From assembly GCA_003313425.1 (NCBI GenBank), contig NHZP01000007.1, positions 248,001 through 312,000 of the forward strand: DNA of 64,000 bases. The letters are read 5' to 3'. Positions 35,122-45,961 of the stretch are shown here, one piece after another (position 1 is the stretch's first letter; every line of letters starts with the position of its first letter). The stretch comes from Pseudopyrenochaeta lycopersici (lineage: Eukaryota > Ascomycota > Dothideomycetes > Pleosporales > Pseudopyrenochaetaceae). The notes beneath the pieces were generated by a model that saw only the letters and a program-made list of their open reading frames with translations, searched no databases and was not told the origin of the DNA. A program made the position numbers and the translations under genes.

Positions 35122-35273
35122 TGGACACGGCATGATTCGAACATGCAATCTCCCACCTCACCCGCGCCGGGCGTCCCTGAGCGCTCGTGGAGGGCGCGTC
35201 GGCGGCAGCTCCACGGGTTGCTTACGCAACCGGTCGCAGGGTGTGGGCGTCTTGACCATTAGACCACGCGTCC
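35122..35273 (-). tRNA. tRNA-like gene with a 79-nt structured insert in the anticodon loop
   Basis: Read on the minus strand from 35273, a 7-bp acceptor stem (GGACGCG with CGTGTCC, one G-U pair) closes on A73 at 35122. A 4-bp D stem (GTCT/AGAC) encloses a loop with the invariant GG. An anticodon stem CCCAC/GTGGG and a T arm (GCATG, loop TTCGAAT, CATGC) are all intact. Between the halves of the anticodon stem lie 86 nt, so about 79 nt are extra. The insert contains a strong hairpin (GGTTGC, GTAA loop, GCAACC). The bases after CCCAC do not give the usual U33 or a clear anticodon, so the amino acid is undecided. It is either a gene with an unusual intron or a disrupted copy. Confidence 0.55.
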
Positions 35274-35807
35274 TTGTGGGTTGGCTGATGGTGAGATAGA
35301 AGAGTGTATGGTATATGAACAACAGCTGAGAGTATGCCGGATTGAGTGTGAGGAATGAGAGGAGATGGATAGAGAAAGGATGAGTCGGGACAGTGAAATG
35401 AAACGGTGAGTGCACGTAGGGAGGAACCTTATTCTAAAAATCCACAATATGCTTTGGTCGTTTGTATACCAATCCAACAACTACCATGTCCTCTGATCAT
35501 AACAATAGCCATTCCTAAGCCCAAACGAAATCTACTCCTCCAAACCGAGTCCACCATCCCATCCTATCCCAATCTTTATCATATCGTTCCATAGAGCGAG
35601 TGTGGTATAATAATCGTAACAATGCGTAACCAGGAAAATGGCCTCGAAGGACCGGGTATCAAGATCGTACGAAGCGAAGGTCCCGTTCCCTTAACCTTGC
35701 AAGCCAAAACTGTGAAAATCCATCACGGGTCGTAGAGAGCGTAAAGAAAAAGAAAAGACACCAAAAACTCCGTTCACATGTATCATCCCTCATCCTGTCT
35801 TGTCAGT
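35274..35807. other. Intergenic, tRNA upstream side and 3' region of the phosphatase-fold gene
   Basis: No gene is supported in this 534-bp stretch. It lies beyond the stop codon of the phosphatase-fold gene and upstream of the tRNA-like gene. The open frames reported by composition are short. Confidence 0.45.
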
Positions 35808-37619
35808 TCAAACACGCTCATGCGGCTCTACAGGCTTGCTCGCAACAGCGTCAATAGCATCAAAGCTGCCTCGCCGACTCTCGTCAGTCATGTCTCCAGA
35901 GCGAGGGCCAAACTCCTTTTGTCTCAACTCCCAGCTGCCCACCCTCTCGTGGCCTCTCTTCTGATCACCATTGCCAAAACTGACAATACCTGCCGGCGCG
36001 GCTGCGTTCTTCGCAAGACTTAGATCCGGATCCGAAGCCAATTTCGCAGAGCCTTTGAAGCCACCGAGTTCAGATTTCTTGCCGCGTGGGTTTCGGTGCA
36101 GGCGAACGCCGCCGAGCAGCATGGCGAGGGCAAAAAGTAGACCTGCAACAGCTAATGTGACAATGGCGCCGATAACCCCGGCCACGGTGGGAGTGACTTT
36201 GTATTTTTGAGTCCGGGCCGGGAGAAGAAGTGTGATGTTTGTGTTGTCCACACCCCAGCAGAACAAACTCGGACTCGCACATGTTTCGCACCATTCCGAT
36301 AGTGTATTCATCATAATTCTGCTAAACATATCCTGGAATTCAGTCCACGGCATATCTGTTCTGCTTGGTCCGTTACCGAAGATTGGAAACGCGATCAGTT
36401 GATTGTCCTCGTAGGCTGTGCCATTGTGGAAATAGAAGCGCACCCAGAGGTCGTCTTGGTCCATTGGGAAAGCTGTGTTATTACCAGTACTGAACAGCTC
36501 GAAGATCATTGCTGAACCAAAAGGTGGGATGGAGCGGAAGTTGTCATCGCGGAAGTCGGCCATCATCAAAGAAATGAGCGACATGATCGGATCTTGTTCT
36601 CCGAAGAAGAATGTGAGAGGATAGGACATGTCTGTTGTGTCGCCACCGCCGTTTTTGTCAATAATAAGTTTTTGGAACTGACCAAGGATGACGGCTGCGA
36701 GGGTTTTACCAGAGATCGCATGGTTGTCAGCATCGGTGGCGGAAGCCGAAGTATTTCCATAGAGGTACCATGCCTCTTCGTCTGCCAGGTGGCGGATCTT
36801 GTCGTAAACGCCAGCGTATGTAGAGTCGTTGGCTAGTCGTCGGTAGATGCTCGAATTGTGTGCGTATTGATAAGTAAGGTAGTCGGCGATTTCAAGTGCG
36901 TATGTGTAGTCACTGTTGGAATGTGAGCTGCTAATCACTTAAACTCCTGCGCAGGAGCGCGGGCGCAAAAAGACGTACAGCTGATCCTGCTTGAGATGAC
37001 CTTCAAACCAATCTAGGCTCAAACTTTTGTAGAAATCCTCATTTACCGCTTTTGTTTCCAGAAATCGGTCCGTTGTGAAGTACATCATGGCGTCTCTCTG
37101 CGCCATTGGGCAGTTTTGGGCTCCAGAAAGAAAGATCGATTCTGGATCCAGCTGACCGGAAGACTGGATGTTGGCATATTGGTACCCATTGAGCGGGTAG
37201 TTGAGAGCTCGACCATCTGCGAGCAGATCCCCCGATCCCGTGCCATTGGCGATCGCAAGTGGAGGATACAGTCCTTGCATGAAGGCCTGCGCAGACGACA
37301 CAAGGTATGGTGTGTCTAGCGTCTGGACCAATATTTGTTCATTGTTCAAAATATTTGGCGACATTCCTGCTATATGCTCTCGGCCGAGTCTATTAGGCGA
37401 AAGGCCTGTAATATATCTGGTCCTGAAGTTTGACCCCAGCGTGAACATCTGGTTTGCTCCTAGAGCGGTGAGGACCGCAGGACCAGGGCGAATGAGTGGT
37501 GTTCGCTCGCCGGTTCGAATGAAGGCGAAAGCAGCGTGAGGATGATAGGCATTATTGTCCTGTTCCTGAGCGCCGACCAGCCAGGCCGAAGCCATGACTG
37601 CAGCAGCGAGCGCAAACAT
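35808..37619 (-). CDS. Membrane-anchored histidine-phosphatase-fold protein without catalytic histidines
   Basis: Exon 1 (36979-37619) and exon 2 (35808-36930) flank a 48-nt intron and encode 587 residues. The order is signal peptide (about 1-17), a lumenal or extracellular clade-2 histidine acid phosphatase domain with several N-glycosylation sites, one membrane segment at about 461-487, and a 100-residue basic cytoplasmic tail. The family needs R-H-G-x-R-x-P and a later H-D (or H-A-E). Here the first reads R35-T36-G37-E38-R39-T-P, and the second region reads Gly-Glu-Gln-Asp at 324-327. Both catalytic histidines are therefore absent, so I expect no phosphatase activity. The acceptor is a tandem TAG-CAG, which would add or drop one Ser without shifting the frame. 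Confidence 0.88.
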
Positions 37620-38883
37620 TCTAGTAGAGAGGGTGGTGTGAATAGCAACTTCAACACCAAAAGTACAATGTGTGAGAAGGCTGGCGAGAGACACCAGCGA
37701 CCAAGCTGACCTCTGCGCCGACTCCGGGAGCGAAGCTCTACTTATCCTTTTAGATTACGGCACATCCCAAGCTCGCATGCAGCACTTGGAAGGCATGGAG
37801 GCCAGCAAGCGAGCTTATCATGCTAACACAAAGAGGCCCCCAATACTATTGCGGCGCGGGAAAAGCCCATTGAGTGAATAGCGCGGGATAAGCTCAGAGG
37901 CCTTCCAGAGCTGCATCCTGGCCGGCGGGGTAGCTGCAGCACGGCATTATGATGTCTTCTTGCTCAAGCGAGAAGCCAAATGTGGTCGTCCGTAGCCGTA
38001 GGAATCAGCATGTGGACAAAGAAATTACATTCCAATGTCATCGCACCGCATTTGATTCTTGCCGCGTTCAACACCACAGAAGCATCGGCATAGCTCACAC
38101 AACAGCCTGAAGCTGCGCTCGGTCGGATTCGACGGGGAGGCTGGGAGCGGGATTAGCGGGGGATGAGCCAAGCTCCTTCACCTAGGCTCAGCTGGCTATT
38201 CTATGCGTGGTTAGCTCTTCATATACCTCACTCCCCCAAGCCCGTCGAAGTACCGATACACACTTGAGCCAGTGAACCGAAGACGTCATGCTTTCAGGTA
38301 CACCCGGAAAGATTGCGAACCTGCAGTCAGGACGCGAACCAGCTACAGCGTGCACCTGCATCGACAAAGGCGTACGACCCTTGTGCAGGCTGTTGTCCTC
38401 GTACTCTTGCGCACGCGGCCCTACAAAGGCTGAGAAGGATTGGAGAGCCATGTGGGGCATGTGTAGAAAAGTGTAGGTACACCCATGCTCGCGCTTGTCC
38501 CTGCGTCATAGATACCGAACACGTGGGTGGTGAATTGTCGCACGAATGAGTTGACCCTATTTCGGGCTGGAGAGAGAGAAGCGTTCATTTCACTCTACTA
38601 TGACCAAAAACAACAGTGTACACGAACGGTAGGCAAGCTTCGGTCAACAGGTACAAGCACCTACATGCTTTAAACGCCATATCAGGGAAAGACAGCTGTA
38701 CGTGTATCGTATGACATTAAAACTATATCTCCGCCCACAGCAAAGCGAATATTGCTATAATAGCCCCACAAGTCTGTGTAAGAACTTTGTCTACCGCGCA
38801 TAAAACGCCTGTTCAGGTCCAACATCAAGTCACGACTAGAACTGGATATACCCTCGCCCTTTCATTTTGCTTCATACATGATC
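37620..38883. other. Intergenic region upstream of the phosphatase-fold gene
   Basis: About 1.26 kb holding the promoter of the phosphatase-fold gene and the 3' region of acl1 (both on the minus strand). No additional gene is supported. Confidence 0.5.
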
Positions 38884-41116
38884 CTACAAACTGACCTCCA
38901 CACGACCCTCGTTACCTGGCGCACCACCAGCAAGCGAAGGCAGGAGGTACGTGATGTCATCCCAAGGATGCCTGTAGAGACCAGTCCTCAACCTCTTCTG
39001 GTCAAGGAAATGGGCAATCAAACCGATGCTTCGGCCGAGGACAAACAGGCCGTTGAGGACACCCATCTTCAAGTAGTCCTCAGCCTCTTCGTTGGTGAAT
39101 GCACCACCATTGCGAACCAAGTCAACGAAGCACACAGCAATGCAGCCGTCAACGTTGAGAATGAGGTTATCCTTCTTGGAAGTGGTTACTGACTCGACAG
39201 CCAGAGCGTAATCGAGCAGCTTGGTGCTGGGGAAGTTCTTCTTGACGTACTCCTTGACAAGTTCGACACGGAGATCGGGGTTGTTGCGGGACTTGATCCT
39301 GTGGCCAATACCAGGGACTGGATTGTGTTAGCGACTATGGTAGATTATGAGGGGCTCAATGACTTACTCAGCTTGTTCTCCTTCCTCATGGTGTCAACAA
39401 AGTCACGAGGGCTGAGACCCTTGTCGAAGGCCTTGCTGAACTCCTCGGCGGCGCCGTCAAGAGCACCACCAAAGCGCGAGCCAATAGTCAATAGACCAGA
39501 GACCAAGGCACTGATGAGGTCCTTGCCAGCACGAGTAGTGATGATAGTGTTCATAGCACCAGACACAGCTGGTCCGTGATCGGCAGTCAACATGAGTACC
39601 ATCTCAAGGAAGCGGCTGGCGTAGTTGGGCAGGCGGCGACGGAACCAAAGGAGAGACATGACACCGCCAATACCAATCTCCTCCTTGAAGACGTCGGAGA
39701 TGGGCATACCAGCGTATAGCAGCTCTTGGCCACGGTCGTCGGAAATAGTGGAAATGAAGGCAGCAGGTTTTCGGATGAGACCGAGTTCCTGGGCCCAGGA
39801 GTAGTCAATGGGGATCTTGGGCACGATGGGCTCAGCCTTGGGCTTGATGGTGCCGTCCTTGACCAATTTCTGGTAAACCTGAGCAAGAGTGCCAGGCATT
39901 TCCTCGAAGGTCTCCGGTACGTAGATACCGGCGTCCCTCATGGACTTGTTCTTGGTAACTGCAGTCTCGAGCTGAGAGTTGGCGAACGAGCCGGCGTGGC
40001 CGAACTGAACCTCAGTCTTGAGCATGCCAGCGACCGTACCGATAGCCCATGCTACGATTGGCTTGGTAACCTGGCCGGACTTGACCGCTTCAATTACGCG
40101 GTATTCCTCAACACCACCAACCTCACCGAGCAGCACGATGACCTTGCAGTCCGGGTCAGACTGGTATCGGAGAACGTGGTCGATGAAGGTGGTACCGGGG
40201 TACCTGTCACCACCAATGGCAACACCCTCGAGTACACCGTCGGTGGTGTTTGCAATAATGTTGTTCAGCTCGTTGGACATACCACCGGACTTGGAGACGT
40301 AGGAAACGGAGCCAGGGCGGTACAGCTTGGAAGCGACGATGTTGTCCATCATACCACCAGTGTTGCCAATCTTGAACGCGCCAGGCTTGATGCCACCAAC
40401 GGTAGCGGGGCCGATGATGGTGACACCCTTCTTCTGGGCAACGTGCAGGATTTCTCGGGCACGCTAGCAAATCGTTAGTATTAGGGCCCAAATTCCTACT
40501 TTCCTCAGCGGAGACTTACTCGCTCAGGGACACCCTCAGCAATGATAGCGATGGACTTGATTTGAGGGTATTCCAGCAGTTCCATAGTAGACTGGTAAAC
40601 GGAACGCGACGAGGCGAAGTTGACAACCGTGTCGACATCGCTGTGCTTACCAATGGCCTTCTCGACGGACTGGTAGACGGGTAGCAGAGTCTCGCTGGTG
40701 CCCCAGTACCTGCGATTTTCCGTTAGCATTGCCAATGCAGGTCGAGAGAGGTGTATTGCTTGGCACGCACATTTTGCTAACGAATTGACCGCCGAATGTG
40801 TAGATGATGCCAGCAACGGAGGGCTGCTTGCGCTTGCAGATGAAGTCGAAGTCGAGCATGCCCTGCACGGCACGAGGCTGCAGTCCGCTGTTCGCACGCT
40901 GTTAGAGCTCCGTTCTCCTGTACGTGCAGCCATGGTGTTCTCTTACTAGACAAAGCATCGTGTCTTGGGGTGGAAGAGGGTGTGGGCCGCGGGGGGGCTC
41001 AATGGCCGGCTGGGGGCTGCGAAACGACGGATGTTGTCGTTGGGCGAGAGGCTGTCGCTGGTAGACGTGGCCGCTTGTTGGGGCGTGTTCCCGTTGACTG
41101 GCGCTGCGGTGGGCAT
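38884..41116 (-). CDS. acl1: ATP-citrate lyase large subunit
   Basis: Five exons, 40947-41116, 40771-40887, 40520-40709, 39368-40463 and 38884-39317, give 668 residues. Introns are 50 to 61 nt. In fungi the enzyme has two subunits; together they turn citrate, CoA and ATP into cytosolic acetyl-CoA and oxaloacetate. This subunit carries the CoA-ligase-like and citrate-synthase-like parts. The phosphohistidine lies in the Phe-Gly-His-Ala-Gly motif (H315). The citrate-synthase-like end shows Pro-Gly-Ile-Gly-His and Tyr-Arg-His-Pro-Trp-Asp. The first exon codes the variable Ala/Ser/Thr-rich start and the conserved Asn-Ile-Arg-Arg-Phe segment. The codon for Tyr57 is split across intron 1, which fixes that junction. 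It is divergent from acl2. Confidence 0.98.
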
Positions 41117-42234
41117 CGTGGCCAGATGTGCGTCAATGGACGATCTGAAGCTTCAAATCAAATAAAGAGGGCGTCTGTGTGCGCAGAGCTTGTCAGTCAC
41201 GGCCGGAATTGTGTACAGAGCGATGCTGAGCACGGCAATTGGCGCTGGCTGACGCGAGGGCTGAGGGAAGGTGGGAGCCGAAAAAAAAGCTGGAGGAGCT
41301 GGGCTGGGCGGGCAGGCACGCAAGAACGCAGCAGGCGGGATGGACTTGAGCGGGCATGGAGCACGAGGGGAGCTCTTACCTTATGGAAGCAGCACGGTGC
41401 TGTGGGCAGGGCGGGGTGCTTGGATGGATGGGGAGAAAGTTGCGAAGAGAAGAGCTGCGAGTCCTTCCGAAGTTTTGGGTCCTCCTGTGTTTCTTTCGGC
41501 GGTGTTGAGGTCCCTGCTCGACTCTTGCGTTGTTGGGGTTAAGGCCGGGCCGCTTAGCGTGCGGGCGGTGAAGGGGAGCCGTGTGTCTCACACCCCGAAA
41601 TATCGCACCCCGAGGTGCGGGCAATTGCAATTGAGGCTGCTGGAATGGCCTCCTCGGGGCATTTCCGACTGTTGATATCTTCGAGGACCCATCGGAATGC
41701 TTCTTTTGGCCCGTTGAGCTCTCTTCCTGGTCGTGCTGGCTGTCGTCGACTCTGTGCCCCTGGTTGGCGGGGCTCGTTCCTGGTTGGCTAGCACTGGGCC
41801 GAGTGCGTTAGCCTGCATTGCGCATCCCAACCCTGCGACCCCAAGCTCAACGCAAAAAAACATCAGACCGCTGTTCCCAAAGCTCCCCTCAGTAGCCGCC
41901 TGACACGCATTCCTCGCCATCAATCCCTCATAATCATCTTGCAAACCAAGTGTCGACCCTCAACCAGATACAGGTACGTCCCACCAAACCGGGCGATTAT
42001 TTTTGCGTCTTCTTGTGCCCGGCCCCCTCACCACCTTCCGAACCTCTTCCTGTCCGGATACCCACATAAGATCCGTAGCGATATTACCGGAACGTCGTCG
42101 GGAAGCCACACCGCGAAACCCCTCTGAGCCTCTCTTTCCTCGCCATATCTCTTTTTGCTGTCCATTGCTTTCTCGCGCGAGCACCACTCCTTCGAACCAG
42201 CAACTCACCAGCTCTAGTTTGACCACACACCACA
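41117..42234. promoter_or_regulatory. Shared divergent promoter of acl1 and acl2
   Basis: An 1118-bp region between the start codons of the two ATP-citrate lyase subunits. It should allow their matched expression. The part next to acl1 is GC-rich with no convincing coding frames. A short inverted repeat, CACCCCGAGGTGCGGG (near 41607), and CT-rich leader sequence before acl2 can be seen. No TATA box stands out. Confidence 0.65.
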
Positions 42235-44173
42235 ATGTCTGCCAAATCCATTCTCGAGGCCGACGGCAAGGCCATCCTCAACTACCACCTCACCCGCGCT
42301 CCCGTAATCAAGCCCACGCCTCTGCCCAAATCTGCAACACACAACCCGCCATCCAAGCTAGCATCGCTGTACTTTGCTGCCGATGCCGATGTCAAGGGTG
42401 TGCTTGATCAGGCCGAGACCACATACCCGTGGCTCTTGACAGCCGGATCAAAGTTCGTCGCGAAGCCAGATCAATTGATCAAGAGGCGAGGCAAGAGCGG
42501 GCTCCTGGCCTTGAACAAGACGTGGGAGGAGGCTCGCGCGTGGATCGAGGCGAGGGCGGGACAGCCGCAGCGGGTCGAGACTGTCGATGGTGTCCTGAGG
42601 CAGTTCTTGGTCGAGCCCTTTGTTCCCCATCCCCAAGATACCGAGTACTACATCAACATTAACTCGGTGCGAGAGGTATGTGCATTTCCATCTCTTTCGT
42701 CCAAATCTTCCTCATGTCGTTCGTTGCGCGTTTTGCCGCAGGCGTGCTCGCGATCGTGCGGCACTCATTTTTTTTTTTCACATGCGGCTCTGCGGGATGC
42801 TGTAGCACGAGTGGGAGCGAAAGGCTGGCTCAAACAAACGGGCGCTTTGTCTGGTTTTGTTTGAACCCGGCCGGACGAAGGGAAACAATTCCCCGACCCA
42901 CTTCTGCACAGAACCTACTTATACGCGATACGCACGTCCACTTTCACATGTCAAATTGTCCACCTTGCTACCCTGTTGCGGCGCTTGTTTCGCGTTGCTA
43001 AATTTCCTGAGCCGTGGTGTTGCGGCTCCTTTCAGCTGGGCTGACCGCTACTGCACAATCGTGCCAATTACGTTCCGATCCGAGCACTAACATTTCCGCT
43101 TTAGGGTGATTGGATCCTCTTCACCCATGAGGGTGGTGTTGATGTTGGTGATGTCGACGAGAAGGCTGAGAAGCTTCTCATTCCTGTGGACCTCAAGGAA
43201 TATCCTTCCAATGAGGAGATCGCCTCCACTCTCTTGAAGAAGGTTCCCAAGGGTGTACACAATGTCCTCGTCGACTTCATCTCGAGGCTATATGCCGTTT
43301 ACGTCGACTGCCAGTTTACGTGAGTCGTCCGCCCAGTCGATACTCGACATTGCTGACATAGTCCCAAGCTACCTCGAGATCAACCCTCTCGTTGTCATTC
43401 CCAATGCTGAGGCCACATCAGCAGAGGTACACTTTCTGGATCTTGCTGCCAAGATCGATCAGACTGCTGAGTTCGAGTGCGGTGCTAAGTGGGCAATTGC
43501 TCGCAGCGCAACTGCTCTCGGCATACCGACTGCTCCCTCAAAGGAGGCTAAGACCACTATCGATGTTGGTCCGCCTCTGGAGTTCCCGGCTCCGTTCGGT
43601 CGTGAGATGAGCAAAGAAGAGGCCTACATTGCTGAGATGGATGCTAAGACTGGTGCTTCTTTGAAGCTCACCATTCTTAACGCCACTGGCCGTGTCTGGA
43701 CTCTAGTTGCTGGTGGTGGTGCTTCCGTTGTCTACGCAGATGCCATCGCCTCTGCCGGCTTCGCAAGTGAACTCGCCAACTATGGTGAGTACTCTGGTGC
43801 GCCCACCGAGACTCAGACCTTCCACTACGCCCGAACCGTCCTTGACCTCATGCTCCGCGCTCCTCAACACGCTGAAGGCAAGGTCTTGTTCATCGGTGGT
43901 GGTATTGCCAACTTCACCAACGTAGCCTCAACCTTCAAGGGTGTCATCCGCGCCCTAAGGGAAGTTGCTCCCCTCCTCATTGAGCACAAGGTCCAGATCT
44001 GGATCCGTCGTGCTGGTCCCAACTACCAGGAGGGTCTCAAGAACATTAAGAATGTCGGCCAAGAGCTTGGCTTGGACATGCATGTGTATGGCCCAGAGAT
44101 GCACGTCTCGGGCATCGTCCCATTGGCCCTCGTGCCGGGTAAGACGACTGATATCAAGGAGTTCTCTGGTTAA
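42235..44173 (+). CDS. acl2: ATP-citrate lyase small subunit
   Basis: Exons 42235-42675, 43105-43319 and 43369-44173 give 486 residues, the usual size. The subunit holds the ATP-grasp and citrate-binding parts that correspond to the N-terminus of the animal enzyme. Seen are the start Ser-Ala-Lys-Ser-Ile-x-Glu-Ala-Asp-Gly-Lys, the [11 protein letters not shown] ATP-grasp segment, Leu-Glu-Ile-Asn-Pro, the Gly-Gly-Gly-Ala-Ser phosphate loop, and a [10 protein letters not shown] CoA-binding segment. The first intron (42676-43104) is 429 nt, by far the longest in the window, and ends with a CTAAC branch site. It contains a T11 run and no coding sequence. Neither subunit works alone. Confidence 0.98.
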
Positions 44174-45961
44174 GCGCGCAGTCTGTATCATAGGTGCCGG
44201 TGCAATTGGGATGCTCATGTTTTCATGGCTAGACAAAGAGTATGGGTTTGAGAGAGGTGCGTGCCGTGTTCGTTCGGACGAACATGTTACCCTGGTCTAG
44301 AATTTGCGCAGCCTATGCAACACGCGGGCAAAGAAGAATTACAAAATTTAATACCTTTCACACATTCGCTTCTGCTGCTAGTCTTGATCAATGTGCTGTG
44401 TAGCATTGCCTTACTCCTTCCCCAAACATCACTTCAATGCATTTGATTTCACATCGTTTGCTCGTCCTTGATTACTCTTCACATCACCTCGTAATACTTC
44501 ACGTCGCTGCCATCATTAATATTGAGAATATCCACAAGCCAACCAAGAACAGGCGTGCACGTCCTCATCGGATATTGAAAAATCTAAGTACATTCGGTCG
44601 GTAGGCCACCCGTACGCAAAGGAGCATTTCAGGCGCATACAACTCCAGAGTATGATTTCGAAGCGGCCACGATCCTCAAATTGTACCAAATTCAATGAAG
44701 GATGATTGTACATCTTAGGAATGCTGAGCAAGGCATAGTTTTTATTCATCTGCATACGTAACAGCCCTTCTAGTCCTCGAGGTCTCATTTCATTCAATGC
44801 TAGGTACATGTCATCTTGTCTTGATCTAACCATAATATTCTTCCAAACAGTTGATGGTATCGTGGCGAAGTTCAGGGTGCTCTCATTATTAGGGCCACGG
44901 CTCTGCGCTGGCCAGTTAACTGAAGTTCAAGGCTGGGCCGTATATGAATGGAAGGAGGCAACAGGTGAGTTTGACCTGCATTCGGATTGCAACATATCCA
45001 GTACTCGTCTTTCCTTGTTCTTTCTGCTCTTCAAGTTTTGGCGGTGGTCGTGAACATGCTCACTCTCGTCAAGTTCGCAAGAGGCATCTTATGCCCAATA
45101 TTCGTCCCGGTCATGCCCACTACACCTACTGAAATGTTTGATGCTCACAATGTCGATCTTCGCTATATTCCCATGACTGTGGAACAGTGCTTGCTCTTCT
45201 TACTGCAGTAGGCTTGTTATTCAAATCATGCGCTTCATAAACCGACACGAACAGTTCAACAAAAGGCTGCCTAATAGCCGTGATGCCGTCATCGAGCACC
45301 ATCATGTTCGACTAGTGAGCGCAATCATGTGCCCCTACCATCTCCCATCAAGACGGCCGCCGACGTCCAATCGGCGCCACACTCAAGCGATCCATGGGTG
45401 AAGTGTCACGGTGAACCAGCCCCACAGGAGTCGTATGCATGCAGATCAGCCACAGACAGCATTTTGCATACCCGGCATAGCCGCCTGGGCTAATGAAGGT
45501 GGATGAGCAACTGCGCTATCTTCGAAGATGAGTTTTTGGAGACTTCGTACGACCTTGAAATGGTTAAGCAAGGTGTAAGACAACAGACGTCACCGTGGCT
45601 GTTGGTGCAAGGGGTCAGGGTCTTGGGGCATGTGGCGCCTGCGGGGCTAGAACAGGGGAAAGTGCCGTCTTGAAAAGGGCCCACGCGACCCCGATCCCCA
45701 GGAAAACGGCGCTGCGATTTGTTCCTGCGTCGTATTCTTGTCTCTCCGCAGCCGTTTGTTCAAGCGACACCATTGTCTTACAGAGCCCAGATTTGGTTTT
45801 TTTCTTCAGTCTGTAGGTCATGTCCATGAGTGATATGCTGGCCGTTGAACTGGCGCCCTTGCCCTTTCACATGACAGGCGAGAGCTACCCATTCTCGACG
45901 TCCGCCTGTCCTCAAATCCCACACTGCCAATTTGCAACTGACCACGACGCAGCGGACCACC
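44174..45961. other. Intergenic, about 1.8 kb, possible gene relics
   Basis: It lies between acl2 and ethanolamine kinase. A minus-strand open frame at 44516-44833 (105 codons) and a plus-strand one at 44808-45053 have fairly protein-like composition but no domain, no usable splice extension and no start context. I regard them as chance or decayed sequence. Confidence 0.45.

Noticed and set aside
44516..44833. 105-codon minus-strand frame downstream of acl2
   Set aside because: Protein-like composition but no partner exon or domain; kept only as a possible relic.
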